A DNA stretch of 64,000 nucleotides from the NCBI GenBank assembly GCA_023417935.1, contig JAEZDY010000003.1, forward strand, positions 1 through 64,000, read 5' to 3'. Below are positions 34,016 to 42,524 of the stretch, piece by piece. The notes under the pieces were generated by a model. The model saw nothing but the letters and a program-made list of their open reading frames with translations. It did not search any database and was not told the DNA's origin. The translations under genes were made by a program, and so were the position numbers. The number at the start of each line of letters is the position of its first letter. Within the stretch, counting starts at the first letter, position 1. Source of the stretch: Bacteroidota bacterium. Lineage in GTDB: Bacteria; Bacteroidota; Bacteroidia; Bacteroidales; Lentimicrobiaceae.

Positions 34016-35620
34016 ATGATGATGAAAAATATTGATACAGATATCCTTATTTCAGGTGCCGGACCATCCGGTCTTATGCTGGGCTGCCAATTGTCATTGC
34101 ACAGTATTGATTTTATGATCATTGAAAAGAGGACAATGCGAAAAGAGTATTCCGGTGCCCTTGTTATTCACCCGGCAAGTCTTGAGATCTTTGCACGTTT
34201 AAATATTCTTGAAAAAGTTTTACAATCAGCAACACTCGTTGATTCAGTTAATTTCAACTGGAAAAATAAAAAGATACTGCACTTTGCAATCCGTCAAACT
34301 GATGACATCATCACTTCATACCCTAAACTGATTCTGCTCGAACAATATCTGCTTGAAGATATTCTTATTGAATATCTAAAATCAAAAAACATCAGAATAT
34401 ATGAAGATTATGAGCTCATTGATGCCTATGAAACAGATGGTTTTATAACCACCCATGTAATAAAACACAAATATAACAGCACAACAATAACATGTAAGTA
34501 CTTGATAGGTGCTGATGGTATGGATAGTATCGTCCGCCATTTATTCAAGATTCCAACCAAAAGGAGGCCCGACAAAAAATCAGTTTTTATTATGGATTTT
34601 ACCATGAGTAAATTCCCCGATCCTCTTGCGGAGATTGTAGGCTCAAATCACGATAACTCCACCAATTCATTTGATTTAAGCCCTAATCAGATGAACTTCA
34701 TTTTTAATGATTCCGGCTCGTTTGGTATATTCCCTCTTAAGAACGGTTCAGTAAGAATAGATGGGCATGTTAAAGATTTGAAACTGAAAACCAGTGACAC
34801 AAAAAGTGAGAAAGTAATTCAGCATCTACCATCGGGATTGAGCGTTGACCGGGTGAAGTGGTTTTCAGTTTTTACTTGTAATTATATTTTGGCTAATGAA
34901 TTCAGAAGCGGCAATTGCTTTCTGATAGGCGATGCAGCACATTCACATAATCCTGTGGGAGGCCAGGGCATGAATTCCGGGTTTCAGGATGCCGTTAACC
35001 TTGGCTGGAAACTTGCATACGTAATCAAAGGAATTGCTCATGAAAATATTCTTAATAGTTACACTATTGAAAGGAAGCCGGTAGTTAAAACTATCATGGA
35101 TAAAAGCACCTTTTTCTTTAACCTTATCACGCAAAAAACCAGGCTGCACGCATTTATTTGGCTGCGCGTAGTCCCATTATTAGTTCCAACGCTGTCAAAA
35201 ATTGCTGAAAACTCTAAAGTAAGGAATTTCATACTGAACTCTGTATCACAATTGTGGATCAGGTATATCGGCCCGCTGATTATCCCAAATAGTAAAGCAA
35301 ATGGACTATCACCGGGTAAATTATACAAACATGCCGACTTACCTGAAGAATTCAGGCAATCAGTAAACTTCAAGTTAATCATCTTCGGCGACTTGCTTGT
35401 TCATCCAAATTATTGGACAAATGGTTTTGTTTCTGTTGACGTAATTGAAATTGGGAATACCAAATCAGGCAATGAAATCATTAATCGATTAGGAATTAGG
35501 AGCAACTGCTTCATTCTACTCAGACCTGATAACCACATTGCAATATTTGGAGAAGAAAATGACCTCCACAGGATAAAGCCATATCTGAAACAACTCAAAC
35601 ATGAGCAAAGTATTATTTGA
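34016..35620 (+). CDS. FAD-dependent aromatic hydroxylase-like monooxygenase
   Basis: The ATG at 34016 (a run of three ATGs) is preferred over 33962, which would overlap the methyltransferase. The 534-residue product has GAGPSG (14-19) for FAD, the GADGMDSIVR loop and FLIGDAAHSHNPVGGQG, the features of PHBH/group A flavoprotein monooxygenases. The C-terminal thioredoxin-like extension found in phenol hydroxylases is probably present. It should hydroxylate a phenol to a hydroquinone/quinone, as SrsC does. It overlaps the next gene by 20 bp. Confidence 0.9.
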   Translation: MMMKNIDTDILISGAGPSGLMLGCQLSLHSIDFMIIEKRTMRKEYSGALVIHPASLEIFARLNILEKVLQSATLVDSVNFNWKNKKILHFAIRQTDDIITSYPKLILLEQYLLEDILIEYLKSKNIRIYEDYELIDAYETDGFITTHVIKHKYNSTTITCKYLIGADGMDSIVRHLFKIPTKRRPDKKSVFIMDFTMSKFPDPLAEIVGSNHDNSTNSFDLSPNQMNFIFNDSGSFGIFPLKNGSVRIDGHVKDLKLKTSDTKSEKVIQHLPSGLSVDRVKWFSVFTCNYILANEFRSGNCFLIGDAAHSHNPVGGQGMNSGFQDAVNLGWKLAYVIKGIAHENILNSYTIERKPVVKTIMDKSTFFFNLITQKTRLHAFIWLRVVPLLVPTLSKIAENSKVRNFILNSVSQLWIRYIGPLIIPNSKANGLSPGKLYKHADLPEEFRQSVNFKLIIFGDLLVHPNYWTNGFVSVDVIEIGNTKSGNEIINRLGIRSNCFILLRPDNHIAIFGEENDLHRIKPYLKQLKHEQSII

Positions 35621-36356
35621 ATTTGAAGATCAGCCATGGTTTCCTCAAAAATTAAGAGGATATATGACTGACTATCTTCAGTTTATATTCAATAAGTTTG
35701 ACATGTATGAGCCTGTTGTTCATGAGTTGAATAAAGTAATCCAGGAAAGGAACAACCATGCAATAGTCGATTTATGCTCAGGTAGCGGTGGCCCTGTAAA
35801 GGCAATCCGGCGAAACTTCATTAGATATTACAAAAAAGAAATTCCTATTATTCTGACTGACAAGTTCATTCCTGAGCGAATAATTAATTACCTGCCCATG
35901 GGAATTACCTTCTACAAAGATCCAGTTGATGCCAGAGCAATCCCAGAAAACCTCAAAGGACTGAGAACAATGTTTTCGAGCTTGCACCACTTTAGCTATG
36001 AAGAAATTAAGTTTATTATCAGGAACATTTTAAAAAGTGGCGAAGCCTTCGCTTTTTTCGACAGTGGAAACAAAAACCTGGCAATGATTCTCGCTATTAT
36101 AGTTTTCCATCCGCTGTTTATGATTGTCTTTACTCCATTCATTAAACCATTTAGTTTCTCAAGGATCTTTTTCACGTACGTGATACCCCTGGTAATGTTC
36201 TTCACAATTTGGGATGGCATTATAAGTATTTTAAACCTTCACAGTAAGAAGAAATTCACCAACATGATTAGCCAGTTAGGAGAATCGGGTATAAAATGTG
36301 AGCTGCTCATGCTTAGAAACAAATTCGGTATGAGAATTTTAGGAATAAAAGGGTAA
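35601..36356 (+). CDS. SAM methyltransferase with membrane segment
   Basis: A 251-residue protein with SAM motif I IVDLCSGSGGP (residues 55-65). A hydrophobic region, about residues 164-205 (LAIIVFHPLFMIVF and VIPLVMFFTIWDGIISIL), suggests membrane attachment. This fits a lipophilic substrate. The start overlaps the hydroxylase by 20 bp. It is the last gene of the UbiA/type III PKS cluster; the next 560 bp hold no large gene. Confidence 0.82.
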   Translation: MSKVLFEFEDQPWFPQKLRGYMTDYLQFIFNKFDMYEPVVHELNKVIQERNNHAIVDLCSGSGGPVKAIRRNFIRYYKKEIPIILTDKFIPERIINYLPMGITFYKDPVDARAIPENLKGLRTMFSSLHHFSYEEIKFIIRNILKSGEAFAFFDSGNKNLAMILAIIVFHPLFMIVFTPFIKPFSFSRIFFTYVIPLVMFFTIWDGIISILNLHSKKKFTNMISQLGESGIKCELLMLRNKFGMRILGIKG

Positions 36357-36380
36357 GGTTCGGTATATCAGCACATTAGA

Positions 36381-36468
36381 AACCGGTCTACCTATGGATG
36401 GAGATAAGGCTACCACAGAACAGAAACCGGACGACCAATGGGTTAAGATAAGGCTACCACCTGAAAGA
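36381..36468. repeat. 44-bp imperfect direct repeat, two copies
   Basis: aaccgg at 36381 and 36425, and ataaggctaccac at 36404 and 36448, recur at exactly 44 bp, which is 4x11. The two copies agree at roughly three-quarters of positions. It lies 25 bp after the last PKS-cluster gene. Core tetramers AACC and GGCTAC resemble those of the 11-bp arrays at 17907 and 48196. Confidence 0.6.
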
Positions 36469-36678
36469 ATACGAATTTGAGGATGCAAAAAAAGCACTGC
36501 CGACTCACATGGTACTTAATTTGAGCCTATATGGGAAAAATGTAATCTTTTTACATTAGAATGTAACGGTTATCCATCAAGTAATTAAGACTTTTGAAAG
36601 ACTGTATAACACATCATTTTACCCATGAAATGACTTATTACAAAATCTTACATTAATAATATATAATACTCTAAAGCA

Positions 36679-36822
36679 ATGACTGCCAGACTTATTTTCC
36701 CTGTAATGGGGTTCACAAAGATCAGACTAATAGTTAAGAAGCATTATAAATGGCTTGTTGAACTTGTAGATGCTGAGTTAATGTTAGAGGTTGAGGAAAA
36801 AGATTTTATTCTCGATCAATAA
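36679..36822 (+). CDS. putative 47-residue protein
   Basis: ATG at 36679 opens a 47-codon frame (start MTARLIFPVMGFTKIRLIVK, end EEKDFILDQ) directly before a strong terminator at 36847. The composition (basic N-terminal helix, acidic tail) is protein-like. No family is recognised. A terminator 25 nt after the stop supports a short transcript here. It could also be a non-coding RNA. Confidence 0.4.
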   Translation: MTARLIFPVMGFTKIRLIVKKHYKWLVELVDAELMLEVEEKDFILDQ

Positions 36823-36846
36823 CCTGACAACAGAATGTATTTATGT

Positions 36847-36893
36847 AAAGATCTGCATGCTTAAAAATAAAAGCATTCGCAGATCTTTTTTTT
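36847..36893 (+). terminator. terminator upstream of the topoisomerase gene
   Basis: Stem aaagatctgc / gcagatcttt continues through a 2-nt bulge into atgct / agcat, with loop taaaaataaa, then a long T-run. It ends the transcript from the short ORF or the PKS cluster. Confidence 0.88.
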
Positions 36894-36916
36894 GATATTC
36901 ATAAAGCTACAACCTT

Positions 36917-38002
36917 ATGCCTGTTAGCAACGAGATAGAAATTACCAAACAACAGTTAAAGGCTGCACTAAAAGATGGACCTGGTAGTGCCAGGGTTGCT
37001 AAACTCATCTATACAAATGATGCTACTGCCGGAATCCAACGGAAAAGAAAGGGTGAGAAGTTCGTTTACCATTTCAACAATAAGCAAATTAAAGATATTG
37101 AAGAATTACTGAGAATAAAAAGTCTGGCAATACCTCCCGCCTGGGAGCGTGTTTGGATATGTCCAGATGAAAATGGCCATCTACAAGCAACAGGTTATGA
37201 TTCCGCAGGCAGAAAACAATACAGATATCATGCATTATGGAGTAAGATAAGAAGCCATACTAAATATTTCCGGTTACTTGATTTTGGTTTGAGTCTTTCA
37301 ACAATCAGGCAAAACATAGAAGCAGATTTAAAGAAACCTGGTTTAGTGAAGGAAAAAGTATTGGCAGCAATTATAGCTATACTTGATTCAGCATATATAA
37401 GAATTGGTAACTCCGTTTACGAAAAGCTAAATGGCTCATACGGGCTTACTACACTGAAGGACAAGCATGTTAAAATTGAAGGATCAACCACAAGGTTTTG
37501 TTTCATTGGTAAAAAAGGCATTCGAAGCACTTTTACAATTAAAAACAGGAGACTTTCAGGAATAATCAAAAAATGCAGAGATATTCCCGGCCAGCATCTT
37601 TTTGCCTACTATAATGATGAAGGGGTTATTCAGCAAATAGATTCCGGAATGGTGAATGATTACATCCGTGAAATATCAAGTAAAGATTTTACCGCCAAGG
37701 ACTTTCGCACCTGGGCAGGAACTGTAAGTGCAATAAGGGCTTTGAAAGAAATTGGCCCCTTCACCACCCAAACTGAAATGAAAAGGAACATCAATAAAAT
37801 GTACGACTATGTGGCCAACGAACTCGGCAATACAAGGAATGTCTGCAAAAACCATTATATCCATCCTATTGTTGTAAAGCTTTATGAGGAAAATAAACTG
37901 CACAGTTTTATTGAAACTGGAGGTCAGGATAGTCAGAATGGATCTATTGATTTTCTTAAAATAGAGGAAATAAGCTTGATTAAGATACTTAGTAGCAAGT
38001 AA
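36917..38002 (+). CDS. DNA topoisomerase IB
   Basis: The 361-residue protein is a bacterial/poxvirus-type TopIB that relaxes supercoils through a 3'-phosphotyrosyl link. The conserved IPPAWERVWICPDENGHLQ and GRKQYRYH motifs are in the N-terminal half. The active-site region is RTWAGTVSA and the catalytic Tyr is Y314 (CKNHYIHP). Length fits the family. The gene stands alone between terminators within the stress-type region, where bacterial TopIB genes are often found. Confidence 0.95.
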   Translation: MPVSNEIEITKQQLKAALKDGPGSARVAKLIYTNDATAGIQRKRKGEKFVYHFNNKQIKDIEELLRIKSLAIPPAWERVWICPDENGHLQATGYDSAGRKQYRYHALWSKIRSHTKYFRLLDFGLSLSTIRQNIEADLKKPGLVKEKVLAAIIAILDSAYIRIGNSVYEKLNGSYGLTTLKDKHVKIEGSTTRFCFIGKKGIRSTFTIKNRRLSGIIKKCRDIPGQHLFAYYNDEGVIQQIDSGMVNDYIREISSKDFTAKDFRTWAGTVSAIRALKEIGPFTTQTEMKRNINKMYDYVANELGNTRNVCKNHYIHPIVVKLYEENKLHSFIETGGQDSQNGSIDFLKIEEISLIKILSSK

Positions 38003-38196
38003 TCAATCTTGTTATCAATTACATTCCACTGATATATGTGTTGTTGAAATCTCTATTATTTTTTGCATTCAAATCATTAGGTGGAGATTATGGAACATTA
38101 AGGAAAAATGATGTAACCAAATGTGTATCAGTTGGTTTGATATTTGCAGGAAGGTAATCAATCAAAACTTTTTAATAACTCAAAAAAGACTGAAAA

Positions 38197-39348
38197 ATGA
38201 AAAAGATAAGAGTAATTGCAATTTTAACTACAGCCGTATGCGGCTTTTATTTCACGTCTGTAGCACAGACGGACACAAAGACAACAACAGATAAAGATAA
38301 ACAAACAACAACACAGTCATCACAAAGCAAAATGCAATCAAACGATAGGCAGCAAAGTGATGAAATCTCTTTAAGCGCCACCCCAACCGCTGAAAAATCC
38401 TCACAGGGTTACAAGGTACAAATGTGGGTGTTACCTGAAGAAGGTACCTCAAGCACGAACTTTGATACACGTTACGACAGCAAATCAACCAAAACGGGAA
38501 CTGATGGCTATAAGCATTCAATGGATAAGTCAAAATCAAAGACTACAGGATCAGGAACTGACTATGACAGAACTCCTTCAACCGGAACTACTGGTAATAC
38601 AGGAGCAGGTGTATCAGGTAATGTAGGTACTACAGGTGCCGGAGTACAAGGTAATGTTGGTACTACTGGTGCAGGTGTACAGGGTAATGTAGGTACTACC
38701 GGAACTGATGCTTCAGGCAAAGTAGGTACTACTGGTACTGGTGTTTCAGGCAAAGTAGGTACTACAGGAACTGACGCTACTGCTAAAGTAGGAACAACCG
38801 GAGCCGGTGTTTCTGGTTCAGTAGGTACTACCGGAACTACAACACAAACTGATCAGTCAGCACGTACTGAAACTGCAAGAAATGAGAACCCTGCATTTAA
38901 TAATCAGGATTTTAATGATACAGTTGCAGCAGGTACAACCTCAAAAACTGACTTAACTGACGACTGGCATGCACGCGCCAATCCTATTGGACAGGATGCT
39001 GGCATGGAAAGAGAAAAAAGCACAGTGGTTGTTAAAGTAATAGAAGAAAGTACTGGTAAAGAAGTTAACGCTGAAGATATTGAGCTCAAGGTTATAACCC
39101 CAAGCAAAAGAAGCATCACAGCTGATCTTCGCCATAAAGATGATCATCACACAGGTGAATTAGCTTTAACTGAAAATGGTACTTACAGTGTTCAAACTAC
39201 CATCAAGACTGACGATAACAAAGAAGTGGTAATCCCATTTACTTTTGAAAACAAAACTGACCAGTTCAGTGATGATTTGAATAACAGGAATGATAATATT
39301 GACAATGATTTGAATAAGGATAATGATATGAATAAGGAAATAGAATAA
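38197..39348 (+). CDS. secreted protein with collagen-like 11-residue repeats
   Basis: The 383-residue protein has a signal peptide (1-24, FTSVAQ). A Thr/Ser/Gln-rich linker follows. Seven 11-residue repeats (GNVGTTGAGVQ type) span residues 130-213. The C-terminal domain, about 255-345, looks Ig/beta-sandwich-like (VVVKVIEESTGKEVNAEDIE), and an Asn/Asp tail follows. Thr/Gly repeats could be O-glycosylated or form an extended stalk. No sorting domain is seen. It is a single gene between the topoisomerase and a terminator. Family not recognised; a surface or periplasmic structural role is inferred. Confidence 0.7.
   Translation: MKKIRVIAILTTAVCGFYFTSVAQTDTKTTTDKDKQTTTQSSQSKMQSNDRQQSDEISLSATPTAEKSSQGYKVQMWVLPEEGTSSTNFDTRYDSKSTKTGTDGYKHSMDKSKSKTTGSGTDYDRTPSTGTTGNTGAGVSGNVGTTGAGVQGNVGTTGAGVQGNVGTTGTDASGKVGTTGTGVSGKVGTTGTDATAKVGTTGAGVSGSVGTTGTTTQTDQSARTETARNENPAFNNQDFNDTVAAGTTSKTDLTDDWHARANPIGQDAGMEREKSTVVVKVIEESTGKEVNAEDIELKVITPSKRSITADLRHKDDHHTGELALTENGTYSVQTTIKTDDNKEVVIPFTFENKTDQFSDDLNNRNDNIDNDLNKDNDMNKEIE
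38584..38835 (+). repeat. seven tandem 33-bp repeats (11-residue)
   Basis: The in-frame repeat ggtaatgtaggtactaca encodes GNVGTTG plus a variable AGVQ, TDAS, TGVS, TDAT or AGVS. The DNA identity between units is high, pointing to recent expansion. Confidence 0.85.
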
Positions 39349-39366
39349 TTCATAATCAGTCATTTT

Positions 39367-39396
39367 AAAGGCCGGAAGCAATTCCGGCCTTTTTTA
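39367..39396 (+). terminator. rho-independent terminator
   Basis: Stem aaggccgga / tccggcctt with an agcaat loop, followed by T-run. It ends the repeat-protein gene. Confidence 0.92.
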
Positions 39397-39407
39397 TGAT
39401 ATTTATG

Positions 39408-39415
39408 TAACTTTG
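39408..39415 (+). promoter_or_regulatory. putative promoter -7 box of the lolD-like gene
   Basis: TAACTTTG matches TAnnTTTG and lies 19 nt before the ATG at 39434, directly after a terminator. The -33 TTG is not evident. Confidence 0.55.
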
Positions 39416-39433
39416 CCGTAAACAATAAATTTA

Positions 39434-40099
39434 ATGATAGAAGCATCAGGAATACGTAAATCATACGGCAGCCTTGAAGTCCTTAAAGGTGTATCCATCA
39501 AAGTTGGCAAGGGTGAAATTGTCTCAATCACAGGTCCGTCAGGTGCCGGAAAATCTACACTTCTGCATATACTCAGTACCCTTGATACGCCTGATGAAGG
39601 TGATGTTATAATTGATGGTATTCCATTGAAAAAGCTTGACGACAAAAAGATATCTGATTTCCGTAATCAAAAGATAGGTTTTGTATTCCAGTTCCATCAT
39701 CTGCTACCTGAATTCACTGCACAGGAAAATATTTGCATACCTGCATACATTGCCGGTAAAAGCCAGAAAGTAGCAACTACAAAAGCATTAGAGTTAATGA
39801 AACTTCTGGGAATTGATGGTCGGAAGGATCATAAACCTGCAGAGTTATCGGGCGGTGAGCAGCAAAGAGTTGCAATAGCAAGAGCATTGATCAATGAACC
39901 GGCTGTGATAATGGCCGATGAGCCTTCAGGAAATCTTGATTCCGTTAATGCCCGTCAGTTACATAACCTTTTCTTCGATCTCAGGAAACTTTTTAACCAA
40001 ACAATTCTTATCGTTACACATAACGAAGAACTGGCCGAAATGGCCGATAGAAGGATATTTATGCAGGATGGTAACATTTTTGAAAAGGATTCGTTCTAA
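39434..40099 (+). CDS. lolD: ABC transporter ATP-binding protein, LolD-like
   Basis: A 221-residue ATPase with Walker [10 protein letters not shown] (34-42), Q-loop, signature LSGGEQQR (138-145) and Walker [13 protein letters not shown] (158-169). The MacB/LolD subfamily extracts lipoproteins from the inner membrane or drives MacB-type efflux. The permease (LolC/E) is not adjacent. In Bacteroidota an isolated lolD-like gene is common. It precedes a TPR/coiled-coil protein gene by 55 bp. The LolD label is by similarity to the family only. Confidence 0.85.
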   Translation: MIEASGIRKSYGSLEVLKGVSIKVGKGEIVSITGPSGAGKSTLLHILSTLDTPDEGDVIIDGIPLKKLDDKKISDFRNQKIGFVFQFHHLLPEFTAQENICIPAYIAGKSQKVATTKALELMKLLGIDGRKDHKPAELSGGEQQRVAIARALINEPAVIMADEPSGNLDSVNARQLHNLFFDLRKLFNQTILIVTHNEELAEMADRRIFMQDGNIFEKDSF

Positions 40100-40154
40100 A
40101 TCTCAATAAACTGATTGATTGTACGTTAGTAAAGTTTTCCGGTAACCCATTTTT

Positions 40155-42371
40155 ATGACAAATTTGAGAATTAAGTATATCTGCCTGCTCCTTCTTATGA
40201 TCTTAGGGACCTCCTATCAATCTGAAGCTCAATCAATTGATAATGAAAAATTGTTACAATTTGAGGAAGCAATTACACGTGGGGAAGAATTTCTACAGCT
40301 TAAGGAATACGCCAAAGCAAAAGCCGAATACCAGAAGGCCTTATCAATAGATCCTAACTCCCGGTTTACCAAAGATAAACTTGCCCAAATACGTAAGGTT
40401 TATATTGATCCAAAAGATGAAACGGATTTCGTTGAAGCTGTTGCCGCAGGTGACAGACTTGCAGCTTCTGGCAGTTACAAGGAAGCAAAAGCCAGGTACG
40501 AAGCAGCACTCATTATAAAGCCTGAAGAAAGAAAGGTAAGAGAAAAGCTTACCACTGTTGAAAAACTTGACGTAGAGAAGACTCAACGCCTTAAGGAATA
40601 CGAAATCCTGATCACGGGTGCTGACAAGGATTTACTTGACAAGAACTATGAAGCAGCAAAGCCCAAATATGAGCAGGCTGCACTTCTTAATCCTGATGAA
40701 TCTTACCCAAAAAATAGGATAAAGGAAATTGATGCTATACTTGCAGCAAAGAAAGACCTTGATGATAGCTATAACGCTGAAGTTGCACTTGCTGATGAAG
40801 CATACATGAATCGCGACTTTGCACAGGCAAAGCTTAAATATCAGCAGGCTGCTAAACTAAAACCTAATGAGACCTACCCGGGTAGCATGCTCGAAAGAGT
40901 GAATGAAGCTATAAAAACTCAGGCAACCAACGCAATAGCAAATGAAGCTGAGCTTAAGAAACGTCAGGAAGAGGAAGCAAAAATGGCCCAGCTCAGGGCT
41001 GAAGAAGAGGCTAAAGAAAAAGCTACACGTGAGGCCGAAGAACTTGCAGCAAGGCTGGCTGAAGAGAAGCGCATAGCCGATAGTCTTCAATTGGCTGAAG
41101 AGTATGCGGCAAAAGAGGCAGCTCTGGCAAAGGAGAACGCAGAAAGAGAGGCAGCTCTGGCAAAGGAGAACGCAGAAAAAGAGGCAGTACTGGCAGCACA
41201 AACTCAGGCTGAAGAACTTCGCTTAGCCAAACTGGCTGAAGAGAAACGTATAGCCGACAGTATTCAGTTTGCAGAGGAAAATGCTGCTAATGAGGCAGCA
41301 TTGGCAGCTCAAACCCAGGCTGAGGAACTCCGCTTAGCCCAACTGGCTGAAGAGAAACGTTTAGCCGACAGTATTCAGATGGAAAAGGAAACTGCGGCAC
41401 AACAAGCACTTCGGGAAGAACAGTTAGCACAATCAAGGGATGAAGAGCTCAGGCTGGCGGAATTAGCTGAACTTAAGGCAAAAGAAGATGCTGAAAATGC
41501 TGAACTTAAAGCAAAAGAAGATGCTGCAAGAGATGAACAGCTTCGTGAGCAGGAAAAAATAAAGGCCGAACAGCTTCGTGAGCAGGAAGCATTGGCTGAA
41601 GCTGCAAGGATTGAGGAAGAAAGAATAAGGCAATTGGAGTTTGAAAGAACATCAATTGCCGACAGGGAATACAATGAAGCAATTGAAAACGGCATCAAGC
41701 TGTATGCTGAAGAAGACTTCCCATCAGCAATGAAGATGTTTGAAAAGGCTGCTGAGCTAAAACCAATGGAGGATTATCCGCGTGATCGGCTGATACAGAT
41801 CAATAACATTGTGCTTGAGCGCATGAAGAACAATCTTGATGCTTACAACAAATTTGTTGCAGCAGGTGATCTGGCATACCAGACAAATGTATTCGACCGT
41901 GCACTAGAAGAGTTCGAAAAAGCAATGGAAATGCGTCCTGAAGAAACCTACCCCACCCTTATGATCAGCAAGATCAAGAAGTTAATGGAGGATAATTCTA
42001 TAGTTGGCTTAGTTACCGAACCAATTATCATTCTGAATGGCTATGAGCAAAGATTCAGGTTTGACCCAATTGAGATGCGTTTAAGGAAAAATAATTATAT
42101 CCTGATAAAGGCAAGAAGAACCACTGAGTATACACCCAAAGTATTCATCAACTACGGTAAGGATGGTATGAAAAGCGGAGGTATTGTGATGAAAGGCATT
42201 GAAAGCGAAGAAACTGTTGATTACCTGCTAAGGATAAGTGTGCAGGATAAATGGTACCGGGTTGATAATAACTATATTACGCTGTATCCTGAAGGCGGTG
42301 ATCTGGAGATCAGCAGTATGCATATTTCTCAGGGTGATATTCAGCCTGTTGTGCTGCAGCAAGGTGATTAA
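40155..42371 (+). CDS. secreted TPR and coiled-coil protein
   Basis: The 738-residue protein has a signal peptide (1-26). Four TPR-like units at about residues 35-265 recur with YKEAKARYEAALIIKPEE. An Ala/Glu/Lys-rich coiled coil spans about 270-510, including two 33-bp DNA repeats (EAALAKENAER). Two more TPR-like units and a C-terminal beta domain (from about 620) follow. The helix-rich design suggests a periplasmic scaffold or gliding/secretion-associated protein. No family is recognised with confidence. It is a single gene; the coiled coil is low-complexity. Confidence 0.75.
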   Translation: MTNLRIKYICLLLLMILGTSYQSEAQSIDNEKLLQFEEAITRGEEFLQLKEYAKAKAEYQKALSIDPNSRFTKDKLAQIRKVYIDPKDETDFVEAVAAGDRLAASGSYKEAKARYEAALIIKPEERKVREKLTTVEKLDVEKTQRLKEYEILITGADKDLLDKNYEAAKPKYEQAALLNPDESYPKNRIKEIDAILAAKKDLDDSYNAEVALADEAYMNRDFAQAKLKYQQAAKLKPNETYPGSMLERVNEAIKTQATNAIANEAELKKRQEEEAKMAQLRAEEEAKEKATREAEELAARLAEEKRIADSLQLAEEYAAKEAALAKENAEREAALAKENAEKEAVLAAQTQAEELRLAKLAEEKRIADSIQFAEENAANEAALAAQTQAEELRLAQLAEEKRLADSIQMEKETAAQQALREEQLAQSRDEELRLAELAELKAKEDAENAELKAKEDAARDEQLREQEKIKAEQLREQEALAEAARIEEERIRQLEFERTSIADREYNEAIENGIKLYAEEDFPSAMKMFEKAAELKPMEDYPRDRLIQINNIVLERMKNNLDAYNKFVAAGDLAYQTNVFDRALEEFEKAMEMRPEETYPTLMISKIKKLMEDNSIVGLVTEPIIILNGYEQRFRFDPIEMRLRKNNYILIKARRTTEYTPKVFINYGKDGMKSGGIVMKGIESEETVDYLLRISVQDKWYRVDNNYITLYPEGGDLEISSMHISQGDIQPVVLQQGD

Positions 42372-42490
42372 ACTTTTAGCCCAATAGTTAACCCTCAGTC
42401 CGTTATTCAGACTGTTCTGCTTCAACCGATACAATAACTTTTACAATTTCTTTAACAAGTTGAGCCTAACCCCTTTGATGGTTGGTGTTT

Positions 42491-42513
42491 TATTTGCAAA
42501 TTTGCATGCAAAT
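42491..42513. promoter_or_regulatory. overlapping palindromes upstream of aminotransferase gene
   Basis: atttgcaaat and atttgcatgcaaat (42500-42513) are perfect palindromes that share bases, ending 12 bp before the ATG at 42525. They could be an operator or overlap the promoter. Confidence 0.4.
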
Positions 42514-42524
42514 AGCCTTCATCA

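Noticed and set aside
38584..38835. Possible CRISPR array because of regular 33-bp spacing
   Set aside because: The units are in-frame coding repeats without unique spacers, and no cas genes are nearby.
40857..41201. Minus-strand cysteine- and leucine-rich ORF
   Set aside because: It is antisense to the Ala/Glu/Lys coiled coil of the TPR protein.
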